A DNA stretch of 64,000 nt from Bos javanicus (GCF_032452875.1 NC_083890.1:44948483-45012482); one strand, 5' to 3'. Shown: positions 44,219 to 56,979, counted from the first letter of the stretch. The notes: generated by a model not told the origin, from the letters alone. Numbers and translations are program-made.

Positions 44219-45172
44219 GTGAGTAAAAGGAAAATTTAGTGAATCCTGAAAAGCAGTAGACTCTGTTCTGAGAACTCCAAGTGCCTTATTTATGTTTCCA
44301 AGCTTCTCCTCAAGCCCCGGCATCCCACTCACTCCTCCCGCTTCACCCTGTCACTGTTTATTTAAAGAGCACACAGAACATGAAATGAACAAAAAGTGGT
44401 GCTGTAGTCAGAATCACTGAGAGCAGATGGGATGTCCAGGCAAAACTCTTGCCAAGTTGCTTATGAAGTCATCGAAAAGACATGAAACCAAACGGACAGG
44501 CAACTTCTTGGAGGTTCCAGTCCTGAAAGAGAAGCACCTTCAGCAAATATTAATAACGTGTAATGAGATTCCTACCTGGGAATTGAATCAAGCAAGCTTT
44601 AAAATTAATCCATCCTGAATGTTAACTAGACTTACCGTGGTAAACATTTTGCCGTACATACGAACGTCAGATCATTATGTTGTACTCCTGAAAGTAATAT
44701 GTAATTCCTGTCGATTATACTTAAACACCTCCCCCACCAAACCACCCAAGTGTTCAAAGCATATGTCACAGCTCAGAAGTAATTTCTTAGTCAATACCTG
44801 ATCAGGAACATTTATCACAAAGTGTTCTGCATAATTCTGTTTCCCATTTGATTTTTTTATTCATGCATTTATTTTTGAGGAACTGAAGAGTACACAGGAC
44901 CTGTTCTGAGTTATTCAGGTCACAGTATCTGGATGCCCCTGCCAGTGGCCTGCACAAGCAGAGCTGGAGCAGGCCTGCCCAGGTCTGGGATGAAGGAGGA
45001 GGTCTGAGTCATGGGCACGAAGCCATCGTTCAGAGTGTTTGCTCCACTTCTCAGTATTTACAAAATGTATTTCCACGTTAGTCAGGTGTTCAGAAGGAGG
45101 TCCGAGAGTCTGTGAAGCAAATGACGTTTAAAAACCTCCGGGAAATCACAAGGGAGTTGCGTGTCCAGGCAA
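44219..45172. other. ADTRP intron 3, first part, no feature recognised
   Basis: Two adjacent short + frames (44427-44801) have no recognisable domain. No further ADTRP exon found. Confidence 0.45.
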
Positions 45173-45334
45173 AAGGAGAAGGGGTCAGCAGAGGAGGAGA
45201 TGGTTAGATAGCATTACTGACTCAATGGCCAAGAACTTGAGCAAACTCTGGAAGACAGTGGAGGACAAAGGCATCCGGCATGCTGAGACCACGGGGCCAC
45301 AAGGACCCAGACTTGACTGAGCAACTGAACAACA
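45173..45334 (+). repeat. BovB LINE 3' end fragment, sense, diverged
   Basis: AAAGGAGAAGGGGTCAGCAG, GAGGAGATGGTTAGATAGCA and ACTTGACTGAGCAACTGAAC follow the BovB 3' end with many changes. Confidence 0.8.
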
Positions 45335-45714
45335 GAGTGTGTCAAGGCTCCTCGGGTTCACGGACTTTCTTGCACCCTCAACTTTTCCACTGTCCAAAAC
45401 GTACACGATTAGCAGTTTGGAAAAGCGGCTCTGTCCACTAACTCTGCTCTACCACACGGCCTGCCCCTTAGGAAAAAAACATACTTTCACTTGAAATATG
45501 TTCTCAGTGAGACACTAATTATTAACTAAGGTATACAATTCCAATCTCATTTAGAGTTCAGGACCAAATGTATTAAATAAATCCCAGTGCTCAGAGACCC
45601 CTCCTACAACCTTCTCTGTGTCAGATCACCTCCTCACCGTCCCAGCTTCCCATGAGCATTAATCTGAAACCCTTACATAGGGAATATTCTGAATATTTGA
45701 TGGCACTTACACTG

Positions 45715-45945
45715 TTAAACGGGCTTCCCAGGTGACTCAGTGGTAAAGAATCAGCCTGCCAATCTGGGAGACACAGGAGATGTGGGTTCAGCCCCTGGGT
45801 CAGGAAGATCTCCTGGAGGAGAAAATGGCAACCCACTCCAGTACCTGGAAAAATCCCATGGACAGAGGAGCCTGGGGGGCTACAATCCATAGGGTCGAAA
45901 AGAGCAGGACATGACCGAGACTGCACTCACAGACACACACACGTA
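45715..45945 (+). repeat. Bov-tA SINE, sense
   Basis: GGGCTTCCCAGGTGACTCAG, GGGTCAGGAAGATCTCCTGG, GGACAGAGGAGCCTGGGG. It ends in ACAGACACACACACG. A blurred flank pair around CTGTTAA / CTGTGTTAA may be the TSD. Confidence 0.88.
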
Positions 45946-45974
45946 CTGTGTTAAGCCTTTTCCTCAAATAGGAG

Positions 45975-46140
45975 CCCATTTAATTCACACAACTTTCTTT
46001 AAATAACAACTATAATCCTGACTTTTTTTTCCAAATTTAAAAAACACTCAGAAAATTTAAGTGATTTACCTGGGGCCACTGAACTCATAAGTGGGACAGT
46101 ATTTAAATCCAAGGCTGATTCACTCTTCGTCACCTTATAT
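45975..46140 (-). repeat. MIR-like SINE, antisense
   Basis: TTTAAGTGATTTACCTGGGG, CCACTGAACTCATAAGTGGG and AGTATTTAAATCCAAGGCTG fit reversed MIR. Confidence 0.6.
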
Positions 46141-48229
46141 TACAGTAAGTGCAGAACTTTTGGTTTGATCTGGTTTCATAATTCACCAGGCAATCAAAAA
46201 AGATGTCACTTTGCTGATTAACATAGCAAAGTGAGAATTCTCACTTAAAAAAATCCAAAACCCCCATCTGCCTGCTAATAAGCCAAAGCACTACTTAAGA
46301 AAATGAAGCTATTTGAGACAACTGACTGAGCTAGACGTTACTGAAATAAAAAGGCAGAGTATTGAAAGTGTCTTTTATCTGGAGCCAAATACATATATCA
46401 AATAAATACCTTTTCGAGGTTTTGTTAGCCCAGCTAGTAGTTTTCTTACATCTATTTCAAGCTTCCTACCTCTTTGGGGTACCATTTTCCCTCATGGAAG
46501 TAAAGTTAGGTTTCTTCCAAATAGTTGTGATGGTGATGCCCAGCACTTGTGAGCTTGCTAAACAGCCATATGGATTTTTGGTACTTTTGGAAGCAGACAG
46601 CTTGATAATGTACATCCTATCCATCAGTTAATTAGCCAGGCAGATACTATACAACAGAGAACACAAAATAGTTGCATACCTTCACAATTGGGGGTTTCTT
46701 TTGACCCTGCTCCTTGACTTTTGGCCAATCAGGTAACCCGAATCCTTTAACGTGAAGGTCAAAAAAGGTGGGATGAGAGTGAAAAAGAGAGCAAAAAAGG
46801 CAACCTGCCCTGTGTCAGACACAGACTCTTCTGTGATTTTGTTAATTTAATTGGAGAACCTCTCAAGAGAACCATTTCTGGTGACAATGTTGGTGTCAGC
46901 AAAACCAGCATTGGGTACACCCAGTAGGATCATCCCCAAACTTCCAGGCTCCTTTTCATGTCTGACCCACATCCAGTGTGCTCACGACTGCCTCTCATCC
47001 CTCTCCCCCAGCCTGCCACCCTTACTCTGGACATTTTCTGTCCTCAGCATTAAAGTCTCCTGGTCTGTGGCCTCAAGGAATGCTCTCTGTTAATTTTCTA
47101 AATACTGGTACAAAAGAATACAGAAATGACTGTTACTGGGTTAATTTGTCAACACTTCCTACATTGTAACAGTGTCCTCGTGTGACAACTCAAATGAGTA
47201 AATAAAAATACCCAGAAACCACCACTGTGGCGGCCAAAGTGATGATGGGTAGTCAAACCGGCATGGATCTAGTTGTCTCCACCTGAGGCTGGGCCTGGCC
47301 TTAAAAGGAACCGGTATTGTTCCTTTTTTCCTTTCCACACTATAAGAATTTCTTCTGTACAAATCCAGTGTTATGCTTTCCTGAAAGGGCCTTTCATTTC
47401 ACAACAGCATTTGCGTTTGCTATTCCTTAGCTTTGGAATATCCTTCCTGTTGTCATTTGCGTTGCTGCCCTGGGATTATTGATATTTGTGCAGTCCTTCG
47501 TAGTTTGTAAGGTGCTTATATACACATGCTCAATAATCGGGTGGTATTTTCAAATGCAGAGGGCATCTGCGGGGGTGGGTGGGGTTCTCTGATATTTTCA
47601 CCTTTCATTTGGAGAAACCTGAATGATGTAGGTTGATTTCCAGAGAAATAAGTTCCCCAGACACCCCAGGTTAGGATCTAACTGTTTCCTCAGTTACTGA
47701 GTCCTCCTCCTGCTGTTTAAATCTGTCTTTTCTGGTTCTATCTTTAGTAGTCTTTTAGATAATGCCTGAGGAGTTAATGTTTTCCTGGCAAAACCTGGTG
47801 GAATACTTTGTCGTTTCTTTCCCTTCTTTCATGAAGACTGGAGAATGCTTAGCAATAAAACAGTCAGGTTGATCTACTTTAAATAAGGCAGCCTGACCGT
47901 GGTGGATGTAGGCATTTAACCGATGTTACTGTTTGGTTTGAATATACAGCAAGGATAGAAAAATGTCAATTAAAGGTGATGATCAGCTTTGAACGGTCTT
48001 ACTGCAATGGCAAGTCTATTATGAACTAGAGGGGTTAGACTGGAAGGAGACCAAAGACTTGAAACATAAAGGTTTTAGAACTACACTGTGTCAAAGGGGA
48101 GAGTGGTATTTCTTCATTTGACAAATATTATGTCACTGTAAGATGATCACTGGATTTGCAGTAGTGATCTCTGGTGACTTGCAGGAGAGAAGTTTGATCA
48201 AGGGGGCCAAGGAGAGCCTTGGTAGTGCT
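46141..48229. other. ADTRP intron 3, no gene recognised
   Basis: Single-copy-looking. An 89-codon + frame (46362-46631) is hydrophobic but does not match the missing ADTRP segment and lacks splice boundaries that would fit. Confidence 0.45.
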
Positions 48230-48735
48230 GTATGTATTCGATTCCTGCTGCTGCTGTAACAAACTAACACAAACTTAATGACTTAAAACAGTACAAACTA
48301 TTATTTTGCAGTTCTAGAGGTCAGAAGTTCAAGGGGTTTCCCTCGTAGCTCAGTTGGTAAAGAATCTGCCTGCAATGCAGGATACCTGGGTTTGATTTCT
48401 GGGTGGAAAAGATCCCCTGGAGAAGGAAATGGCCACCCATTCCAGTACTTTTGCCTGGAAAATCCCATGGACAGGGGAGCCTGGCAGGCTACAGTCCATG
48501 GGATCGCAAGAGTTGGATATGACTTAGCGACTAAACCACATGTTCAAAACGGGTCTTAAGTGGGCTAAACTCAAGGTGTCAGAGCACCGCTCCTCCTGGC
48601 AGCTCTAGGGCAGAGTCTGTTTCCATGCCTTGCCCATCGACAGTCTGCCTGCATTCCTCGGTCCATGGTCTCCTCCTACTTCACATCTGTTGCACCATTA
48701 AATTCTTAAATCTTCTCTGAACATTTTGTACTCTA
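48230..48735 (-). repeat. LTR-like old repeat, antisense, split by a SINE
   Basis: Left part: TGCTGCTGTAACAAACTAAC, GCAGTTCTAGAGGTCAGAAG. Right part: ACGGGTCTTAAGTGGGCTAA, ACTCAAGGTGTCAGAGCACC, GCCTGCATTCCTCGGTCCAT. Common old mammalian repeat, exact family unsure. Confidence 0.6.
48335..48540 (+). repeat. Bov-tA SINE, sense, inside the LTR-like repeat
   Basis: GGGGTTTCCCTCGTAGCTCA, GTTTGATTTCTGGGTGG, GCAGGCTACAGTCCATGGGA. A short flank GTTCAA on both sides. Confidence 0.88.
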
Positions 48736-49757
48736 GACCAAGTCCACATTAGAAAAAAAAGCTGTGACTGTCAACAATGACCAGAGAAGGGTGTTGGGAA
48801 ATAACTTGTCATGTGACTCTGCAGAGGGAAGAGCGGCTCTAGCTAAGCCAGTGACTGGATGTGTCAATGCTGTAACCACAGGAAAGATCCTTTTTCACAG
48901 CCCTGCCCTAAAGCTCCTGGGCAAGAATGACACTAGAATCATTCATCACACCTTGATATTTACTTTGGTATTTTTTTCAGGTTTAATCACTACAGTGTTA
49001 TTTATAAATTATCCTCTTGCTTTAAAATACCTTATTCTTTCCATTCATCTCCTAATCTAAAGTAGATTAGGCTCTCCAATGGGACTAGAGAAACACTGAG
49101 AAGTTAAATGAATGCTTAAAACTCAGCAGTGAAATCAGAAGCTAAGCTGGGATTAGAAGACAGAGTGAGTTGAGTAAGGACAATAAAGCCATCTTGCCCC
49201 TCAGGAAGTCTTAAGGTAAACAGAGGAGATTCTGATAATGAACTTCCAAAGGATTACCAGTCCACTTAGAGTTTTATATAACTAGAACCAATCAATCACA
49301 GTGCCTGCTTTCTTCATCACTTGAGAGCAGGAGCCAGAATGGTGAAAGTATATCTTTTTTTTTTTTAATCCCAATTCAGAGAACTTCCAATGTGTGCTAA
49401 AGAGTAGCTTTCTTTAATAATTCTATTATCCAGTGATACTCTATCAAGGGGCTGCCTTTTAAATAGAAGAACACCAGTAGAAAATACATCCCAATTTCAA
49501 AATCAAGGTCAAAGATTTTTAATGACCAAAAATTATACATGTCTTCTAAGAAGTTACTGGGAATTTGAATAAGTGAAATCATTTGGTGCCCTTGAGGGTT
49601 TGCTAGCAGTTCTCCTCTCCTGTGTGATGTAATTAATCCCCACTTCCATGGGAACCATGTGCAATACCACCAAGAGGATGCTAGAGAATAACCAGGATGG
49701 AGAAACTCACAACAGAAGATCCTAAACCTCCCTGAAATTCCAAGACAGATAAATAGA
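48736..49757. other. ADTRP intron 3, no feature recognised
   Basis: A 98-codon + frame at 48764-49060 with no recognisable domain. T-run at 49352-49367. Confidence 0.4.
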
Positions 49758-50243
49758 ACCTAAGTAGGTTCAGTTCAGTTCAGTTCAGTCACTCAGTCAT
49801 TTTCGACTCTTTGCGACCCCATGGACTGCAGCATGCCAGGCTTCCCTGCCCATCACCAACTCCCAGAGCTTACTCAAACTCATGTCCATTGAGTTGGTGA
49901 TGCCATTCAACCATCTCATCCTCTGTCATCCCCTTCTCCTCCTGCCTTCAATCTTTCCCAGCATCAGGGTCTTTTCAAACGAGTCAGTTCTTTGCATCAG
50001 GTGGCCAAAGTACTGGAGTTTCAGCTTCAGCATCAGCCCTTCCAATGAATATTCAGGAGTGATTTCCTTTAGGATGGACTGCTTGGATCTCCTTACTGTC
50101 CAAGGGACTCTCAAGAGTCTTGTCCAATACCACAGTCCAAAAGCATCAATTCTTCAGTACTCAGCTTTCTTTATAGTCCAACTCTCAGATCCATACATGA
50201 CTACTAGCAAAACTAAAGCTTTGACTAGACAGACCTAAGTAGG
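49758..50243 (-). repeat. BovB LINE 3' end, antisense, perfect 11 bp TSD
   Basis: Starts with TTCAGTTCAGTTCAGTTCAG and runs to CTTTGACTAGACAG. ACCTAAGTAGG flanks at 49758-49768 and 50233-50243. Confidence 0.94.
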
Positions 50244-50614
50244 TAGGGGAGCATTAAAGTCCCATGATCTCAGAACAGAAGTGAAAATGCCCACAAGCAG
50301 CCTGGTAGAAAGTGGGAAAGCCTTCTCTGATAGATCTGAATGGACATCCCCTTCCTAATTAGGGAGCCAGCACAGAAAAGCCCCTTCATGCTTCTAGCTG
50401 CTTCGTTACCCGACAGCAGACACTGAGAGCTGCAGAGTCCTGCCCTTGAACAGGGAGCTGCTGACAGACTCAACCAGCGCCCACATCTCTTTCCCTGGTC
50501 TCTTCATCTTCTCTGCCTACAGAGCAATCACTCATGCCTAACTGGGAATTGAGCCTCTCCAAGTCCTCTAATCTTACTCTCACCTCCAGGGCTTTGGGTT
50601 ACCAACCAGGAGAT

Positions 50615-50850
50615 GATTTCTATGAGCTTCCTTGGTGACTCAGTGGTAAAGAACTAACCTGCCAGTGCAGGAGGTGCTGATTCCATCCCTGGGTCGGGAA
50701 GGTCCCCTGGAGGAGGAAATGGCAACCCACTGCAGTATTCTTGCCCGGGAAATCCCATGAACAGAGAAGCCTGGTGGGCTGCAGTCCATGGGGTTGCAAA
50801 ATGTCACACAGGACTTAGCAACTAAACCACCACCACAACAAGATTTCTAT
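50615..50850 (+). repeat. Bov-tA SINE, sense, 9 bp TSD
   Basis: GAGCTTCCTTGGTGACTCAG, CCCTGGGTCGGGAAGGTCCC, GTGGGCTGCAGTCCATGGG. It ends ACCACCACCACAACA. GATTTCTAT flanks at 50615-50623 and 50842-50850. Confidence 0.92.
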
Positions 50851-52425
50851 AGAGAATTATCTAGTCTATTTGATGGTGATTCCACTTGCCCACATATTAT
50901 ACATCCATCGCATGGTTTCCTAGCTCTCACATGCTTATATTCAAAGTTTTGAATTCCCAGCCCTGCCCTCTGTCCCTCCCAACCCAATGGGCACATTCAT
51001 TTATATATAGGTACTTGCTTGCCAGGTGCTTCCTAAATCTCAACAGCTCTTCCAACCCACCGTAACTTACCAGCTTCAGCCCTTTTCTATCACCTTCATG
51101 TACTCATTAGACTCATGCATTTTCTCTAAAAGTTTATATTTAGAACAAAGCCGAAGAGGAGTGAGAACATGGAGACGAGAATGAACTCTTTCTCTAGGGA
51201 CCTAGGGAGTTCGTGAGTGTTGAGCCACGTGAGACGGGGTGACTGCCAGAGCCTATGGGAGTATGAGCAAAAGATTTGCTCAAAGAGAAGATCCTGCTCT
51301 TAAGCTCAGTGATTCTACACTGAGTGCTGAATGTATATGCACCGTCTTTTAATACTGGTCTGACAGCCAAAATGGCCCAGATGCCGTTAAAGAGCATCTC
51401 CATTATTATGAAAATCTGTAGGCAGGTCGTGCCCATTCCCCCTAGTCACTCAACGAATCAGCTATCTAATTATGAATGTTTAATAACAGAATAAAAACCT
51501 GACGTTAGAAACAAGGCTGCCGATCAGGAGCAAGAGGGCATGGCCATTGATTACTTGAAAATACCATTTTTGCTACTGTTTTAGGACATGTGACTAACAG
51601 ACAATAATGTAGTGATATTTCCCTTTTTAGCCATTTCGTGCTTGACATTCTTTAGCAGCAGTGATTGGCAGAGATACTAAAATACTTAACCTATCAAACA
51701 GTATTTAATGAAAGTCTTTTGTCTCCAATCAACCTAGGGAGTTTAGTTTAAGGCTTATATGTGGGAACATTTTTAATTAATATGCATACTTTTTCTGACA
51801 TATTTTAAAATACTTTGCGAACCTAATCATGTCAGAGTTAGTGGCATTAAAATATCACGGTGATCACAGAAATTGTAAGCTTAGCAAAAAAGGTGCTTAA
51901 GAAATATTTGTTGAATGATATTTGACAACTGGAATATTAAGCTGCCTATCCAATGGGAATGACACTTAATATCTTTTGAGACAGTGACTTTTAGAGCATG
52001 GTATATATAGTCTAAGACAACTCCAGGTGCAGATCAGCAGGAAATGTGCCATCTGGTGAACCAAACTCTATCTTCACAAAAGCCCTTTCACATCTGTTAA
52101 GGTTCTTCTTGGGCTAAAAAGTTTGAATGGATAAATATTAGGAAGAAAGGTGCTGACCCTTGATCCCTAAACCTCAGTTGGGGATGAGTGGAAGCAAAAT
52201 GTCTTGGCTCTGGGTCTCAGTTGCAGAAATGGTTGATCTCAGATCAACAAGTTTTCTACAAGTTAAAGTTTGATTTAATGTAAAGATTTTACTTAGGTAC
52301 CAGAAAATCTCAGTTCTAGCTCCATTTCTGGGATTGTCTTGCTGTGTGGTGTTTGGGAAAGCTAATAGACTTACATTGGGTATTAATTCCTTAAAATAGG
52401 TGTGTTTACTCTTCTTAATTCTCCC
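50851..52425. other. ADTRP intron 3, no feature recognised
   Basis: AT-rich, short frames only. The 80-codon minus frame at 51194-51436 has no recognisable domain. Confidence 0.4.
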
Positions 52426-52899
52426 TGATGCTATTGTTGTTCAGTTGCTAAGTTGTGTCCAGCTCTTTGTGACCCCATGGACTGCAGCATGCCAGGTTTC
52501 CCTGTCCTTTACTATCTCCCAGAGTTTGCTCAAACTCATGTTCATTGAGTTGGTGATGCCATCCAACCATCTCATCCTCTGTCATCCCCTTTTGCTCTTG
52601 CCCTCAATCTTTTCCAGCATTAGGGTCTTTTCCAATGTGTCAGCTCTTCAAATCAAGTGGCCAAAGTATTGGAGTTTCAGCTTCAGCATCAGTCCTTCCA
52701 AGGAATATTCAGGGTTCATTTCCTTTAGGATGGACTGGTTTGATCTCTTTGCTGTCCAAGGGACTCTCAAGAGTCTTCTCCAGCATCATAGTTTGAAAGC
52801 ATCAATTCTTCAGCACGTAGTTTTCTTTATGGTCCTACTCTCACATCCATACATGATTATTGGAAAAACCATAGCTTTGTTGACAAAGGTGATGCTATT
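52426..52899 (-). repeat. BovB LINE 3' end, antisense, 10 bp TSD
   Basis: TTGTTCAGTTGCTAAGTTGT through CATCCAACCATCTCATCCTC to AAACCATAGCTTTG. TGATGCTATT flanks at 52426-52435 and 52890-52899. More diverged than the other long copies. A 191-codon + frame through it is antisense noise. Confidence 0.92.
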
Positions 52900-53578
52900 A
52901 GGAGCAAATAAAATAATATGTGTGCAACATAAATGCTATCAGGGATATGTATCAACCTACGCCAAACTGTTGTGAACTTGGAATCATCGTCACCCCTTAT
53001 CCATCCTCCTCTGTGTAGCAAGGGGTAAGTTTGGAACCACACGCCAGCTCCTAGAATCTCTTTCTCCATATGGTTCCAGGTAAGAACCATGTGCCAATGA
53101 GAGGCACACCCATGAGATGTAAAAGTGGAGATGTAAAGTAAGGAAGCCATTTGTATCTAATGTTCGTTGAAAACAGTTGTGCAGACGTGAGATTAGCATC
53201 AGCTCCTGGACAGGCACCCAGGAATCACAGGCTTTTATCCTCAGCGGCTAAGTTCAAGGGAGGCAGTGCCCAGAGACTGCTGAGATTTGCTGCAGCTTCT
53301 TGGCCAGCTCCCTTGATCGTTCTCTCGTAGTGGAAGTCTCTGTGACTTTTATTGCTTTCCCTTTTCCAATAACTGCCAATGCCTCTAAAACCTTCATGCT
53401 TGAAAACCCTCAACGGGCTCCCCTGTTCTTGGGGGATCCTGACTGATAATGAGAGTGAATTCCTACATCTTTCCAAATCATGCCCTCAACCCTTAACAAG
53501 AGGAGAGAGTCATTCATCCAAAGGAAACAAGGTCCTGAGTGATGGCAGTTTCTGGCTACAGAGAGCAAGAGTAGCTTG

Positions 53579-53583
<5 letters not shown>

Positions 53584-53619
<36 letters not shown>
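53584..53619. repeat. (CA)n microsatellite
   Basis: About 17-18 uninterrupted CA units, a good polymorphism candidate within ADTRP intron 3. Confidence 0.95.
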
Positions 53620-53620
<1 letters not shown>

Positions 53621-54395
53621 TACAAGACATCTCAAATGTCAAACAAAATATTTTAAAAATATTAGTAAACATTTGACTTACAAGAAAATAATGGAAATTC
53701 TCCAAAGCTAAAATAAAATAGAAGAGGAGCTAAGGAAGAGTGATGTGCAGGCAATATTTGAAGAGAGAATCACTCATTATTTCTTGGAATTTATGAGAAA
53801 CTAATCCTCAGATTCAAAAAGTGCAATTAAATATAAGACATACACAGGACACAGAGCATCCATGTCTTGTATGACATCACAGACACCTTAGACAAAAAGA
53901 TCCTAGAAGTAGCCAGACTAATAAAGTGCATCTTCCCAAAAGAGAACATTGCTACACTGATAGCTGATTTCTCAGTATCAACAAAGAAGCCAGAAGAGGT
54001 GGAATCACAGCTTCAAATATCGAAGAAAAAAATGGCCAACCTATTTCCTCACTGAAAGTGTCTTCTGAAACAGGGACAAAGTAAAGACGTGTTTAGACAC
54101 ATCAAAACAGACCTTATCACCTGCAGACCTACATTAGTGGAAAATGCTAAAGGTTATGCTGCAGGAAGATGGAAAATGGTCTCCAAAGGGGAAGTATGAG
54201 ATACCAAAAGTGATGACAAGTAACATGTTCAGTTTATGGTGATTTTAAAAAGAATGAACTAAAATCCTGGATGAAAATAGGGTAAGTTGAGAGAGAGCTG
54301 ATTAGAATTAAGTTATACCCCTCCTCGATTGCTGGTGGGGAGGGCTAGAAATAATGATTTATATTAGCCATTACCACATTAAATAAGCATGTTTT

Positions 54396-54635
54396 AATGT
54401 CTAGAATGGGCTTACCTGGAGGTTCAGAAGGTAAAACAATCTGCCTGCAACGCAGGAGACCCACGTTTGATCCCTGAGTCCGGAAGGTCCCTTGAAGAAG
54501 GGAATGTCTACCCACTCCAGTATTCTTGCCTGGAGAATCCCAGGGACAGAGGAGCCAGGTGGGCTATAGCCCATGGGGTCGCAAAGAGTCGGACACAATT
54601 GAGTGCCTAACACTTTCACTACACTAATGTTTAGA
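54396..54635 (+). repeat. Bov-tA SINE, sense, 10 bp TSD, abutting BovB
   Basis: GGGCTTACCTGGAGGTTCAG, GTTTGATCCCTGAGTCCGG, CACTTTCACTACACT. The flanks are AATGTCTAGA (54396-54405) and AATGTTTAGA (54626-54635), one mismatch. The right TSD directly touches the BovB 3' terminus. Confidence 0.92.
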
Positions 54636-55184
54636 TTCAGTTCAGTTCAGTTCAGTCACTCAGTCGTGTCCGACTCTTTGCGACCCCATGAATCGCAGCA
54701 CTCCAGGCCTCCCTGTCCATCACCAACTCCCGGAGTTCACTCAGACTCATGTCCATGGAGTCAGTGATGCCATCCAGCCTCTCATCCTCTGTCGTCCACT
54801 TCTCCTCCTGCCCCCAATCCCCCCAGCATCAGGGTCTTTTCCAATGAGTTGGTTCTTCGCATGAGGTAGCCAAAGTACTGGAGTTTCAGCTTCAGCATCA
54901 GTCCTTCCAATGAACACCCAAGACTGATCTCCTTTAGGATGGACTGGTTGGATCTCGTTGAAGTCCAAGGGACTCTCAAGAGTCTTCTCCAACACCACGG
55001 TTCAAAAGCATCAATTCTTTGGCTCTCAGCTTTCTTCACAGTCCAACTCTCACATCTATACATGACCACTGGAAAAACCATAGCCTTGACTAGACAGACC
55101 TTTGTTGGCAAAGTAATGTCTCTGCTTTTGAATATGCTGTCTAGGTTGGTTATATCTTTCCTTCCAAGGAGTAAGCATCTTTTA
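54636..55184 (-). repeat. BovB LINE 3' end, antisense
   Basis: Starts TTCAGTTCAGTTCAGTTCAG and runs to AAGGAGTAAGCATCTTTTAG. The minus-strand frame at 54782-55189 still reads the BovB C-terminal region (KVCLVKAMVFPVVMYRCESW, LQYFGYLMRRTNSLEKTLML), so it is relatively young. Confidence 0.93.
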
Positions 55185-55560
55185 GCCACATAGAAATGGA
55201 GTGTATGAATTCTACATCAGTAGAAAGGGAAAAAATGAATAGGAAAAAAAACTGATGAAAATTCAAATCCATAGTGAGAGGCTACTCTAAGATGTGGAGA
55301 CAAGCATGGGAACAGGACCCAGTGTAAAGTAGATTCAAAGAAAGACCTGTTCTGCAGGATTAAATTCCCGTAACTGAGCTATTTCAGTTAATAATGGAGT
55401 CAGATATGCTGGGGGGTGGGGATGGGTGCAGTGGCATTATGGGAAGGTCAGAATATATTTGAAAGGGAAACACAAAGTCTCTGCAGTACTCATTTTAAAG
55501 GGATCAACAGAAGCCAAGAAGGAAAGAACGATTAAATCACCCTCTTTGTTCATCCATTTA

Positions 55561-56120
55561 TTAGGGACAAGAGCCCCATCCCTCAGGTTATTCCACAGGC
55601 TGCTATTTAATAATACTAAATTGTGATTATAGATGAATTTGGTGGTATGTTCTCCTTTCTACTTCTGGCGACTGTCCCTGGAGAGGAGGTCCTGAGAGTT
55701 TCCTGGCAATTAAGAAAAGGCTCTTGATCCTAAAGTGATCTCTGGAGGTGATCAAATTGCTTGCCTTTCATACTAGGCAATGTAACAATTAAGCACAAGT
55801 TTGGTTTTTTTGGGTTTTTTTTTTTTTTTTTTACTATTCTGGTACATGCTGTGTATTTATTCGTATATAATTAAAGTTTCAGGATTGGGTTTTAAAGTCC
55901 CAAGATTGCCTGATTTACCTTCCTGTTAATGTCAACAGGGCAGTTCTGCACACACATCTGCAGAATAATCTGGACCTACTAGTGAGTGGAGGGGTGAGAT
56001 GCATGTCCTACTTGTTAACTGGGATTTCTCCCACTGAGAGAGCTAACTGGAAACCAAGCTCTCAGCTCTCCCCTGAAGCTGCCCAGTGCCCCCACATGGA
56101 GACTTTACCAACAGAGGCAT
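55561..56120. other. ADTRP intron 3, no feature recognised
   Basis: T-rich tract at 55804-55832. Otherwise nothing recognised. Confidence 0.4.
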
Positions 56121-56342
56121 GCATGCGTGCTAAGTCCCGTCAGTCATGTCCAACTCTGTGCGGCCTTATGGACTATAGCCCACCAGGCTCCTCTGTCTGT
56201 GGGATTCTCCAACAAGAATACTAGAGTGGGCTGCAGTGCTCTCCTCCAGGGGAATCTTCCCAACCCAGGGATGGAACTCACGTCTCTGTGTGTCCTGCGT
56301 TGGCAGGTGGGTTCTTTACCACTAATGCCACCTGGGAAGCCC
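56121..56342 (-). repeat. Bov-tA SINE, antisense
   Basis: GACTATAGCCCACCAGGCTC, CTCCAGGGGAATCTTCCC, GGTTCTTTACCACTAATGCC, ending CTGGGAAGCCC. Confidence 0.9.
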
Positions 56343-56353
56343 TCGGGGGCTAC

Positions 56354-56550
56354 AAAAGAAAGAAAGTGAAAATGAAGTCCCTCAGTCGTGTCCAACTCTT
56401 TGCAACCCCATGGACTGTAGCCTACCAGGCTCCTCCATCCATGGACTTTTCCAGGCAAGAATACTGGAGTGGGTTGCCATTGCCTTCTTCAGGGGATCTT
56501 CCCCACCCAGGAATCGAACCCGGGTCTCCTGCATTGCAGGCAGACTTACT
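56354..56550 (-). repeat. Bov-tA/Bov-A SINE, antisense, tandem to the previous one
   Basis: CCTCAGTCGTGTCCAACTCT, GACTGTAGCCTACCAGGC, GAATCGAACCCGGGTCTCCT. It stops at GCAGGCAGACTTACT, so the tRNA-like 5' end is missing. Confidence 0.88.
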
Positions 56551-56979
56551 GGGGGCTGTGTGGTTGGCTAATTAGGAGTCTCTTTCAGGGCAGATGCTTC
56601 TATTCCAGCCACACATACTAGAAGCAGGCGTGCCTTTCCAAACAGAGCAGCGCCCAAGAGCACTGCCCCAGACCCACACGTGTTCCGTGTACATTTTGCT
56701 CATCCCTCTTACTCTGCTCGCCAAGTGTCCCCACGCCGCCAAACCCAGGGCTCCTGCATCCACCCCATCTCACTTGCCTCTCAGCAGCATTAGGCCCACT
56801 CCACTTCTCCTTCCCTGAAACTCTGCTTTTTTTTGGCTCTACTGATAGCAGACCGACTAGTTTTCCTCCTACCGCAGTCTCTGACGTGCCCTCTGCCTGC
56901 CCTAAACGATGGTGTTCTTTAAGGCCAACGCGCTGGTGTCCACCTTCATTCCTCATGTAGACCTCCAAACTGATCTCCC
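56551..56979. other. ADTRP intron 3, no feature recognised
   Basis: C/T-rich segment. Opposing short frames have no domain. Confidence 0.4.

Larger units (their letters stand above)
53640..55560 (+). repeat. Ancient L1/HAL1-type fragment, sense, interrupted
   Basis: Sentences resembling old L1/HAL1 ORF1: GATCCTAGAAGTAGCCAGAC, AGAAGCCAGAAGAGGTGG, GGAAAATGCTAAAGGTTATG, GAAAATAGGG. It appears to continue after the SINE and BovB insertions (from about 55190). The right border is uncertain. Confidence 0.5.

Noticed and set aside
46362..46631. Hydrophobic 89-codon frame considered as a missing ADTRP exon
   Set aside because: The sequence does not resemble the C-terminal membrane segments of ADTRP and lacks acceptor/donor sites in the required phase.
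52400..52975. 191-codon + strand open frame
   Set aside because: It runs antisense through a BovB 3' end (52436-52889). The same peptide pattern recurs at 49882, 31952 and 63023, so it is repeat translation, not a gene.
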